Shown here: positions 8,891-16,704 of the stretch, one piece after another
Numbering within the stretch: position 1 is the first letter of the stretch
Layout: every line of letters begins with the position of its first letter
DNA from: UBA6626 sp963579995
GTDB lineage: Bacteria; Planctomycetota; Phycisphaerae; Phycisphaerales; Phycisphaeraceae
Direction of reading: 5' to 3'
Length of the DNA stretch: 35,488 nucleotides
NCBI GenBank assembly: GCA_963579995.1
Contig: CAUZIY010000009.1
Coordinates: 1-35,488 of the forward strand
Translations under genes and position numbers: made by a program
Notes under the pieces: generated by a model
What the model saw: the letters and a program-made list of their open reading frames with translations, nothing else
What the model was told of the DNA's origin: nothing
Database searches by the model: none

Positions 8891-9927
8891 CAGAATACGC
8901 ATCGCCCCCCCCAAGCCCATCAGCAAATATACCCCCTGAGAATGCTGGCGTATGCATTGCGGGCACGGGTATGGGACTGCCAGCTAAAGTGCTTACCAAC
9001 GAAGACCTGTCAAAGATCGTGGACACATCAGACGAATGGATCAGGCCGCGAACGGGCATTGCCCAACGGTATCTTGCTGATAGGACCGAGCATACCTCCG
9101 ACCTGGCAGCAGCAGCTGTCTCACAAGCCTTGGTAAATGCCGGGCTGGAGCCATCTGATCTCGACCTGCTGCTTTGTGCGACAATGACACCTGACTTGGT
9201 CTGCCCAGCAACTGCATGTCGCGTGGTGGACAAAATCGGTGCAGTGCCATGTGGTGCCATGGACCTCAATCTAGCTTGCACCGGCTTTGTCGCGGCGTTG
9301 ACGACCGCATCAGCCTTTATCCGCAGTGGTTACTGCTGCCATGTGGCCGTGGTCGGAGCTGACTGTCTAAGCAAAATTGTTAATTGGGAGGATCGGACAA
9401 CCTGTATCCTTTTTGGGGACGCTGCGGGTGCGGCCATTGTAAGCCGTTCTGAAGACCCGATGCAGAGTTGTCTCTACCAACAACTCTGCTCAGATGGCAG
9501 CCAATGGGCGAGCCTCTATGTGCCAAGGTCAGAACATGACTTGCCCCCCAATGGCCAGCAGCCGTTCGAAGGCAAGTACAATACGCTTCAGATGAATGGT
9601 CGGGAGGTATTCAAATTTGCTGTCAATGCACTGCGGAATTCCGTAAGCAATGCCCTGAAGGCCACTAATCTGACTGCTGGGGATATTAAGATGGTGATTC
9701 CTCATCAGTCCAATATCCGAATCTTGACCACCGCATGGAAAAAACTCGGATTTGATGATGATAAGATTTATGTCAACATTGACCGGTATGGCAACACCTC
9801 AGCGGCCAGTGTGGCTTTGTGTCTACATGAACTCACAGAGCAGGGACGTTTAACTCAGGGTGATTATGTCATCTTCGTGGCTCAAGGTGGCGGTCTGACA
9901 TGGGGCACAAGCTTATGGCGACTATGA
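8887..9927 (+). CDS. fabH: 3-oxoacyl-ACP synthase III (FabH)
   Basis: A 346-residue ketoacyl synthase III that condenses acetyl-CoA with malonyl-ACP to start fatty acid synthesis. The catalytic triad is visible: Cys131 in LNLACTGFVAAL, His273 in IPHQSNIRI and Asn303 in YGNTSAASV; the C terminus GGGLTWGTSL is typical. The protein carries about 20 extra Pro/Ser-rich residues before the core begins at VCIAGTGMGLP. Its ATG overlaps the plsX stop (ATGA). Its own stop in turn overlaps the start of a 25-codon ORF that leads to fabD. Confidence 0.98.
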   Translation: MTEYASPPPSPSANIPPENAGVCIAGTGMGLPAKVLTNEDLSKIVDTSDEWIRPRTGIAQRYLADRTEHTSDLAAAAVSQALVNAGLEPSDLDLLLCATMTPDLVCPATACRVVDKIGAVPCGAMDLNLACTGFVAALTTASAFIRSGYCCHVAVVGADCLSKIVNWEDRTTCILFGDAAGAAIVSRSEDPMQSCLYQQLCSDGSQWASLYVPRSEHDLPPNGQQPFEGKYNTLQMNGREVFKFAVNALRNSVSNALKATNLTAGDIKMVIPHQSNIRILTTAWKKLGFDDDKIYVNIDRYGNTSAASVALCLHELTEQGRLTQGDYVIFVAQGGGLTWGTSLWRL

Positions 9928-10001
9928 CCGATCCAACAACGATTGGTATCCCCTGGATCTTCGAAAGCATCGTGATTAACAACGAAGAAACAAGAACATG
10001 A
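9924..10001 (+). CDS. Putative 25-codon linker ORF between fabH and fabD
   Basis: A small open frame beginning MTDPTTIGIPW. Its ATG overlaps the fabH stop as ATGA, and its TGA stop overlaps the fabD ATG in the same ATGA arrangement. It exactly spans the 70-base gap between the two genes. The peptide has no recognisable domain. It may exist mainly to carry ribosomes from fabH to fabD, since fabD has only a weak purine-rich region (GAAGAAACAAGAAC) in front of it. Chance cannot be excluded for so short a frame. Confidence 0.4.
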   Translation: MTDPTTIGIPWIFESIVINNEETRT

Positions 10002-10960
10002 GTGATTCTGGCAATAACCCTAAAACGGTGCTCTGCCCGGGCCAGGGCGCACAGACTGTAGGTATGGGCAAGGCTTGGGCTCAAGCCCACCCAGTCGCCG
10101 CCCAAACATTCAAACAAGCGGATGAGGTCCTACAGATGAATCTGTCTGCACTGTGCTTCGAAGGACCACAGGAACAACTGAACCAAACTGATGTCGCTCA
10201 AGTGGCCATCTACGTCACATCGATTGCATGCTATCGGGCGTTGGTCGATACGGGTCAACTAAGGTCCGTGACATACAGCGCCGGGCTTAGTTTGGGCGAG
10301 TTCACGGCACTTCACATTTCCGGTACATTTGATTTTGAAGATGGATTGCGTTTGGTCCGCTCACGTGGACAGGCGATGCAAGAGGCGGCCCAAAAGGTCG
10401 CCAGCGGAATGGTTGCCCTGATCGGGGCTGACGAACAGACAGCCGACCAGCTGTGCCGAAAAGCACGACAAGATGAGGTTCTGGTTCCGGCCAACTTCAA
10501 CTGCCCTGGACAGGTTGTTATCAGCGGCCACCAGGCCGCCTGTGACCGGGCATTGGAGGTTGCAGAAAAAATGCAATTACGTGCTACACGGCTCGCCACC
10601 GTCGGTGCATTCCATTCACCCATCATGGAATCAGCAGCTGGCCGGCTTACCGATGCGATGCAAAAGATTACCTGGAAACTTCCAAACATCCCCGTAATAT
10701 CCAACGTAACTGCTCAACCACATGAGCCAAATATCGAAAGCATTAAAAGTCGGCTTGTTGAACAGCTTACGAGCCCCGTGAGATGGTCACAATCAATGTC
10801 ATGGCTGATCAATACCACTAAATCTCCCATGAACGAGTTGGCCCCGGGTAAAGTCTTAAGCGGCTTAATGCGGCGGATTGACCGTAAAACCAAGATCCTC
10901 AATCACCTTAAACCGGCTGATGCAACTCACGCACCAAACACAGCCGCAATGATAAAGTAG
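9998..10960 (+). CDS. fabD: Malonyl-CoA:ACP transacylase (FabD)
   Basis: A 320-residue cytoplasmic enzyme that loads malonyl groups on acyl carrier protein. Visible features are the N-terminal CPGQGAQTVGMG (13-24), the nucleophile elbow with Ser98 in AGLSLGEFTAL, Arg123 in RGQAMQEA (binds the malonyl carboxylate) and His206 in VGAFHSPIM. The elbow reads GLSLG instead of the common GHSLG. I recall the same Leu form in chlamydial and planctomycete FabD, so it is probably lineage-typical. Position between fabH and fabG fits the canonical cluster. Length is near the family norm of about 310. Confidence 0.96.
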   Translation: MSDSGNNPKTVLCPGQGAQTVGMGKAWAQAHPVAAQTFKQADEVLQMNLSALCFEGPQEQLNQTDVAQVAIYVTSIACYRALVDTGQLRSVTYSAGLSLGEFTALHISGTFDFEDGLRLVRSRGQAMQEAAQKVASGMVALIGADEQTADQLCRKARQDEVLVPANFNCPGQVVISGHQAACDRALEVAEKMQLRATRLATVGAFHSPIMESAAGRLTDAMQKITWKLPNIPVISNVTAQPHEPNIESIKSRLVEQLTSPVRWSQSMSWLINTTKSPMNELAPGKVLSGLMRRIDRKTKILNHLKPADATHAPNTAAMIK

Positions 10961-10969
10961 TTGTAACCC

Positions 10970-11716
10970 ATGGCAGATACTCCAATACGAGTTGCGGTCG
11001 TCACCGGTGCTTCACGTGGGATTGGTGCCGAAATTGCCAAGGCACTGGCCGAACAAGGACGACATGTGGTCCTCATGGCACGTAACGTCGAGGCTCTTGA
11101 CGCCGTCCGGGATCAAATCCATGCTTCCGGCGGCGTAGCAACGACCATGCCCTGTGACGTTTCTGATCACCAGGCCATGGCAGCCGCGATCGAGTCGGTA
11201 TACGCCGACCACAAGCGACTGGATATTCTGGTCAATAACGCTGGTATTACCCGAGATAATCTGCTGGTGCGGATGAGTGATGAGGAATTTGATGAGGTCA
11301 TTGCTGTGAATCTCAGATCCGTTTTTATCAGTTGCCGGGCAGCCTTAAAGCCCATGATGCGGGGCAAGTGGGGTCGTATCATCAATATAAGCTCTGTAAG
11401 CGCTGTTGTGGGCAACCCCGGCCAAGCCAACTACGCGGCTTCAAAAGCGGCCGTTACAGGCTTGACCAAATCGCTGGCCAAGGAAATGGCGGGCAAGAAT
11501 ATCACCGCCAACGTGGTGGCACCAGGGTTTATTGAGACCGATATGACCACCGCACTGCCCCAGCGTGTCAAGGATGCGGCAATCCAGGCGACCCCCCTGC
11601 GTCGTTTTGGTCAGGCAATGGAAATTGCCGCTGCCGTAGCCTACCTGGCTAGTGATACAGCAGGATTTACCACCGGGCAGGTTCTGGTAGTTGACGGCGG
11701 TATGACAATGGCGTAA
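10970..11716 (+). CDS. fabG: 3-oxoacyl-ACP reductase (FabG)
   Basis: A 248-residue short-chain dehydrogenase that reduces 3-ketoacyl-ACP with NADPH. It has the Rossmann motif TGASRGIG (12-19), NNAG (89-92), and the catalytic Ser142, Tyr155 and Lys159 in ISSVSAVVGNPGQANYAASK, followed by VAPGFIETDM. The C terminus ending in VDGGMTMA is characteristic of FabG. It starts 9 bases after fabD and is followed by acpP. Confidence 0.97.
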   Translation: MADTPIRVAVVTGASRGIGAEIAKALAEQGRHVVLMARNVEALDAVRDQIHASGGVATTMPCDVSDHQAMAAAIESVYADHKRLDILVNNAGITRDNLLVRMSDEEFDEVIAVNLRSVFISCRAALKPMMRGKWGRIINISSVSAVVGNPGQANYAASKAAVTGLTKSLAKEMAGKNITANVVAPGFIETDMTTALPQRVKDAAIQATPLRRFGQAMEIAAAVAYLASDTAGFTTGQVLVVDGGMTMA

Positions 11717-11831
11717 TCAGTCGCTTACGGGAGCCACTTGGCACACAGAATCAGGATGGCTATATTTTCCACCAGTCGAGCTGGTATTTTTCGGGTTCTT
11801 TGATGGACCCAACATCAGGAGAATCAACGCA

Positions 11832-12086
11832 ATGGAAGAATCCGAAATCGAAGAAAAGGTGATTGCGATCGTCGCTGAACAGATGGGTGTCGATAAAGGC
11901 GAGATCAGCCGCGAGACTAATTTCGTGAATGATCTAAACGCAGACAGTCTCGACACGGTCGAACTCGCCATGGAATTTGAAGACGAATTCGAAACGTCTA
12001 TTCCTGACGAAGACGCCGAGAAGATCCAGACTGTCGGTAATGCGATTGACTTTATCCGTTCCCACCTAGAGTCCAGCACGGGCTGA
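11832..12086 (+). CDS. acpP: Acyl carrier protein
   Basis: An 84-residue acidic protein that carries the growing acyl chain on a phosphopantetheine arm attached to Ser39 in the DSLDTVEL motif. Four-helix ACP features are present: FVNDLNADSLD, then AMEFEDEFETSIPDEDAEKI. The sequence AGGAGAATCAACGC just before the ATG provides the ribosome site. A 115-base gap separates it from fabG, so an extra promoter for this highly expressed protein is possible, though none stands out. Confidence 0.98.
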   Translation: MEESEIEEKVIAIVAEQMGVDKGEISRETNFVNDLNADSLDTVELAMEFEDEFETSIPDEDAEKIQTVGNAIDFIRSHLESSTG

Positions 12087-12183
12087 TAAAAGACTCTCGC
12101 CTTCCCAATGCGTATCCCGATGGGCCTTGGACGCCAGTGCTGTGTTAGGCAAGTTCGGGCCCTTTGCTCTTGAGATCGATCCT

Positions 12184-13422
12184 ATGAATAGTCGGCGTGT
12201 TGTCATTACTGGTCTTGGCTGGGTTACCAGTCTAGGTTGTGATGTTAACGGGGTGTGGCAGAAACTTGTTAACGGCACAAGTGGTATCTCCCCAATCACT
12301 CGATTTGATACAAGCCAATACACAACAAAATTTGGCGGCGAGGTATGCGATTGGCAAGGCGGCCCTCATCTAGACCGTCGAGACATCAAACGGCTCGACC
12401 GCTTCGCCCAATTCGCTCTTAGTGCTGCTATTGATGCCGTCAATGACGGTGGTATCGATTTTCATAAAGAGGATCCATGGCGATGTGGCTCAATCATTGG
12501 CTCAGGTGTAGGTGGTATCGAGGAGTTCGCAGAAGGCCATCAGAAACTCCTGGAAAAGGGGCCTGGGCGTGTAAGTCCGTTCATGGTTCCCAAACTGATG
12601 TGTAATGCCGGCTCGAGCAACGTTTCCATTTACTACGGACTCAAGGGCCCCAATGCGGCAATCACCACTGCATGCGCCAGTGCTGGACACGCAATCGGCG
12701 ATGCTGCAGAAGCCATCCGCCGCGATGTGGCAGACATTATGGTCACTGGTGGTTCCGAAGCAGCGCTGACGCCCCTGGGCCTGGCATGCTTCGTTGCATT
12801 GAAGGCATTGTCAAAACGTAATGACGAGCCAACTGCCGCATCACGACCATTCGATACCGATCGCGACGGTTTCATCTTGTCTGAAGGGGCAGGGATCATC
12901 CTCCTAGAAGAATATGAACATGCCGTAAAGAGGGGGGCCAAGATTCATGCTGAACTATTGGGTTATGCTCAATCTGCAGACGGATCCCATATCACCGCAC
13001 CTGACGAAGCTGGAACAGGTGCGGCCTTCGCGATGAAGGTCGCCATGAAGGATTCTGGCGTCAATCAGACCGATGTTGATTACATCAATGCCCATGGCAC
13101 TTCAACCCCACTGGGTGATTTGGCAGAAACCCGAGCCCTCAAACACCTGTTCGGCGACCAAGCCTATAAGATCCCAACCAGTTCCACCAAGAGCATGACC
13201 GGACACCTCCTTGGCGCCTCCGGTGGAATTGAAGCAATCATTGCCGTCAAGGCAATTGAGAGCACAACGGCACCGCCTACCATCAATCTTGAAAACGCAA
13301 GCGATGAGTGCGACTTGGACTATGTCGCTAATACAGCACGCCAGGTCGATATCAACGTTGCCATGTCCAACTCCTTTGGCTTTGGCGGTCACAATGTCTG
13401 CCTGGTCATTGGCAAAGTCTGA
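12184..13422 (+). CDS. fabF: 3-oxoacyl-ACP synthase II (FabF)
   Basis: A 412-residue elongating ketoacyl synthase. The Cys-His-His triad is visible: Cys164 in TTACASAGHAIGDA, His304 in NAHGTSTPLGD and His341 in KSMTGHLLGASGG, with Lys336. The glycine-rich C-terminal NSFGFGGHN is present. ATG 12184 gives the family start MNSRRVVITGLG; an upstream in-frame TTG at 12127 would add 19 residues with no homology feel. It closes the fatty-acid cluster and follows acpP by 97 bases, the usual acpP-fabF order. Confidence 0.97.
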   Translation: MNSRRVVITGLGWVTSLGCDVNGVWQKLVNGTSGISPITRFDTSQYTTKFGGEVCDWQGGPHLDRRDIKRLDRFAQFALSAAIDAVNDGGIDFHKEDPWRCGSIIGSGVGGIEEFAEGHQKLLEKGPGRVSPFMVPKLMCNAGSSNVSIYYGLKGPNAAITTACASAGHAIGDAAEAIRRDVADIMVTGGSEAALTPLGLACFVALKALSKRNDEPTAASRPFDTDRDGFILSEGAGIILLEEYEHAVKRGAKIHAELLGYAQSADGSHITAPDEAGTGAAFAMKVAMKDSGVNQTDVDYINAHGTSTPLGDLAETRALKHLFGDQAYKIPTSSTKSMTGHLLGASGGIEAIIAVKAIESTTAPPTINLENASDECDLDYVANTARQVDINVAMSNSFGFGGHNVCLVIGKV

Positions 13423-13671
13423 CCAACCAGCTATTGATCAATCAAAACCACAATGACCAGCCAAAACATCGGCGTGATGCTGATTTTTGAGTGGAACACA
13501 ATTATGATCGGAGCTTGGTTCAAGATGACCGATCAAGCCTGGGATGAACCGATGCCCTTGCACCACAGCCGACAACCGTCCCCCATCCACCTGCCAGGCC
13601 ATTTCGCTGGCTGCAAACACTTGTTCGATTAAGATAACCAAGACGGTTTGCCATCGAATAGGGAGGCTCTC

Positions 13672-15120
13672 ATGCCAACGTCAATAATAGATATAAAAAC
13701 CTATCCCCTGTACCTAAATGGCCAATGGATTGACTTTGATGAACATATCGAGGTTACCAACCCCGCCACGGGGCAGGTCTTTGCTCGTGTAGCAAAGATG
13801 AATCGTAAAGATGTGGCTACAGCAATCGACCATGCGCAAAAGGCATTCACATCGTGGCGAAAAGTCACGGGCAAGCAGCGCGGCGATTATCTTAATGCCA
13901 TTGCAAACCAGTTGGCACTGCGTGCCGATGAAATCGCCCAAACCATCACACTGGAGAATGGTAAACCCCTGCCCCAAAGCTGCGGCGAAGTCGACATGAT
14001 GATCGACCACTACCACTGGTTTGCTGGAGAAGCAAGACGGATCTACGGTCGCATGGTCCCGCACCAGGCTGAAGGCAAAAGGCACTTAATCCTCAAATCA
14101 CCTGTTGGTGTCGTAGGTGCTATTGCACCGTGGAATTTCCCCGTTGTCCTTGCCACAAGAAAGGTAGCGCCAGCCCTTGCAGCCGGCTGCACAGTCCTGC
14201 TTAAGCCAGCCAGCGCCACGCCGCTCAGTAGCGTATTGCTCGCCGAGTGCATTGAAGCAGCCGGGATACCACGTGGTGTTTTTCAACTCATTGCAGGATC
14301 CGCACAGGACATTGGCGCAGAATTCATGGAAAACCCCTTATGCCGGAAAGTTTCTTTCACCGGTTCAACCGAGGTCGGCAAAAGTCTGATTGAACAATCT
14401 GCCAGAACAGTGACTGCCATCTCCATGGAACTTGGAGGTAATGCGCCCATGCTCGTGTTTGGGGATGCCGACCTCGACCGAGCAGTTGCAGGTGCCATCA
14501 TCGCCAAATTCCGCAATACAGGCCAATCATGCGTCGCTGCCAATCGCATTTATGTACAACGCAACATCTACGACCAGTTCCTCACCAAGTTTCTCTCGGC
14601 TGCCAAATCGCTCAAGGTCGGCAATGGCTTTGAACCGGATGTGGAAATTGGTCCGCTAATCGATGATCAGGCCATCGAATTGGCACTCGAGAAAATCACA
14701 GATGCCCGGGCTTGTGGCGCCAAAGTGCTGTACGGTGGCCATAGAATTGAAGGTCCTGGCAACTTCTTGGCACCCACAGTACTTGCTGACGTCCCCCCCA
14801 CAGCTAAATGCATGAACTGTGAAACATTCGCCCCCATTGCTCCGATTTGTCCATTTGATGACGAGGCTGACGGCATCACGCATGCCAATGCGACGGAATA
14901 TGGACTGGCCGCATACGTTTACACGAATGACCTAGCCAGAGCCCTGCGTCTGTCAGAAGAGCTAGATGCCGGCACGATTGGTCTCAACGACGCCGTTCCC
15001 GCCGTCAGTACCAGCCCATTTGGTGGCTGCAAAGAAAGTGGGCTTGGCCGCGAACTGGGTACCGAAGGCATTGAACCCTATCTAGAGACCAAGCACGTTT
15101 CAATTGGTGGTGTTGATTGA
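13672..15120 (+). CDS. gabD: NAD(P)-dependent succinate-semialdehyde-type dehydrogenase
   Basis: A 482-residue aldehyde dehydrogenase. It has Asn155 in PWNFPVVL, the cofactor loop FTGSTEVGKSL (229-239), the general base Glu253 in MELGGNAPMLVF and the nucleophile Cys287 in GQSCVAANRIYVQ. The NAPMLVF and GQSCVAANRIYVQ segments are those of the succinate-semialdehyde dehydrogenase (GabD) subgroup; the exact aldehyde is not proven. The usual ETFGP near the C-terminal part reads ETFAPIAP. ATG 13672 has GGGAGG 5 bases upstream, which decides the start over a TTG at 13648. It follows fabF after 249 bases and converges with the propeller gene, only 9 bases apart. Confidence 0.88.
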   Translation: MPTSIIDIKTYPLYLNGQWIDFDEHIEVTNPATGQVFARVAKMNRKDVATAIDHAQKAFTSWRKVTGKQRGDYLNAIANQLALRADEIAQTITLENGKPLPQSCGEVDMMIDHYHWFAGEARRIYGRMVPHQAEGKRHLILKSPVGVVGAIAPWNFPVVLATRKVAPALAAGCTVLLKPASATPLSSVLLAECIEAAGIPRGVFQLIAGSAQDIGAEFMENPLCRKVSFTGSTEVGKSLIEQSARTVTAISMELGGNAPMLVFGDADLDRAVAGAIIAKFRNTGQSCVAANRIYVQRNIYDQFLTKFLSAAKSLKVGNGFEPDVEIGPLIDDQAIELALEKITDARACGAKVLYGGHRIEGPGNFLAPTVLADVPPTAKCMNCETFAPIAPICPFDDEADGITHANATEYGLAAYVYTNDLARALRLSEELDAGTIGLNDAVPAVSTSPFGGCKESGLGRELGTEGIEPYLETKHVSIGGVD

Positions 15121-15129
15121 AAGTGAAAC

Positions 15130-16704
15130 TTATAGATTCGACGGCGCAAATGATTCAGTCCAGAACGAATACAATTGCGCATTCTTGAGTGAAAACTCAA
15201 TTCGAATCGGCGAGCCGCCGGCCCCAAAGGGGATCTTGCCACCCTTAAAACGAAAGACGTGCCGAGTCCGGTCCACGGTCAGTGGCTCACATGACTTGAA
15301 ATCAAAACCAGTCAGTGGGCGACCTCGGCGCACAATCTGGGCACGGATCTCACCGCCAGCCGCATTGGCGTTCACCACCAAAGCTGAAGCAGCAAGACGA
15401 AGCAGTACCGTTGTGGCTCGGGCAGTCCGACTACCTGCATCGAGTGAAACAAAACCATCAAGTCGAAGCTTGGCACGACCAAAAGCAGTACCACTACCCG
15501 TAAAAAGTGGGCTATGACGCTTGACCTGACCACCACCATGTCGTTTCCATTGTGAGCCGTAGTAGAACCATAGCTCGTCGCCCATTTGGATCGGCGGGTT
15601 GGTAAACATGGCATGACAACCCATATCCCAGTCACGCTCATCAACTCCGTTCGGCAAGATGGGCGTACGATCAAATGCTCGTTGCCATTCCTCGCCATCT
15701 CGACTCCAGATGAGTTGCATATCGATCCCACCCGTGGTGTCGACGTGATAGACATAAGCCATGCCGAGATAAAGGTTGCCGTAGAGGAAACCGGTGTTGT
15801 TGTACATTTGGATGTCCGGTGGATCGTCTTTATCAGTTGGCAAGATGAACTTCGGTGTGGTCCAATGCACAAAATCATCGCTGAATGAAATGCCACGCAA
15901 TCTGCGCACCGGATTCTCACCGCTGCAAACAATCCATTTCTTGCCATCCCAGATTTGGATCGTGTCGCCCACTTTTTCGCGTAGCTCAGGATAAAGCCCA
16001 TATTCCGAACTAAGAATCTTTACAAAGGCGGTGTAACGCTTTCGCGGCGTATCATGCATAAGGGTCATGCAGTCGCCAATACCACGATCCAGCCGAAACA
16101 CTGGCTTGGACTGTTCTTGCCAATGGAATCCATCAGGCGAAAATGCGACGTAATTCCCGCTGGGAAATGCCGCTTTCGGGTTCCACTTGTCAGGAACGGC
16201 GTACTGATAGGTCATCATCTTGTAACGACGCAGCGGTCGTGGTTCACTGGGGTCATGAAGGATTGAAACGGTGTCAAATCGACCGGTTGCCTTGTTGGAC
16301 TTCCAGTGCGGCTGGAAGCAAACATTATTGGCCGTGTTGCCCCAAAAGTCACAAAGGTGCAGATCAGGTTTGGTCCAGTGAAGCCCATCCGTTGAGGTGG
16401 CATAGCACACCGAGGTAAAGAACCGCCGGTCATCGAGGTCACGCGGCCGTGCCAGATACCACATCCGCAGTTGGCCATCACCTGGCTCGCGCCAGATCGA
16501 ACCGTACGCGCGAATGTCGTTGCCCTCCCACGGCCGGTCACAGTGAACAATCGGATTATCAGAGTCCTTTGTAAGTTGATGCAACGTCCGGTGTGTTCCC
16601 CGCGACTCGGCAATGATCGAATCATCAACAAACAGCTGACGTATTTTGTCTATTCGAGGATGTTTTTGGATGGCTATGAAGATCTCCCTACACCGGCTTG
16701 ACAA
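15130..16704 (-). CDS. Five-bladed-propeller glycosidase-like protein
   Basis: About 524 residues. The N-terminal QLFVDDSIIAES segment (23-34), repeated W-x-x-P and D-G-x-W/H-W motifs (TDGLHWTKPDL, PDGFHWQEQSKP, SDDFVHWTTPKF, RDGEEWQRAFDR) and a C-terminal beta-sandwich (NANAAGGEIRAQIVRRG) match the large group of planctomycete proteins related to GH43/GH32 propeller hydrolases. The substrate is unknown and no signal peptide is seen. The start is uncertain: the frame opens at TTG 16704, inside the thiC 3' end, directly after a stop codon. The best ribosome site (AGGGAG) is inside the frame and points to a non-standard ATA codon at 16677. It is downstream of thiC and overlaps it by up to 17 bases. 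Confidence 0.78.
   Translation of the reverse strand: MSSRCREIFIAIQKHPRIDKIRQLFVDDSIIAESRGTHRTLHQLTKDSDNPIVHCDRPWEGNDIRAYGSIWREPGDGQLRMWYLARPRDLDDRRFFTSVCYATSTDGLHWTKPDLHLCDFWGNTANNVCFQPHWKSNKATGRFDTVSILHDPSEPRPLRRYKMMTYQYAVPDKWNPKAAFPSGNYVAFSPDGFHWQEQSKPVFRLDRGIGDCMTLMHDTPRKRYTAFVKILSSEYGLYPELREKVGDTIQIWDGKKWIVCSGENPVRRLRGISFSDDFVHWTTPKFILPTDKDDPPDIQMYNNTGFLYGNLYLGMAYVYHVDTTGGIDMQLIWSRDGEEWQRAFDRTPILPNGVDERDWDMGCHAMFTNPPIQMGDELWFYYGSQWKRHGGGQVKRHSPLFTGSGTAFGRAKLRLDGFVSLDAGSRTARATTVLLRLAASALVVNANAAGGEIRAQIVRRGRPLTGFDFKSCEPLTVDRTRHVFRFKGGKIPFGAGGSPIRIEFSLKNAQLYSFWTESFAPSNL

Noticed and set aside
13438..13641. A 67-codon minus-strand frame between fabF and the dehydrogenase gene
   Set aside because: No ribosome site, no recognisable domain, in a gap that probably only holds the dehydrogenase promoter.
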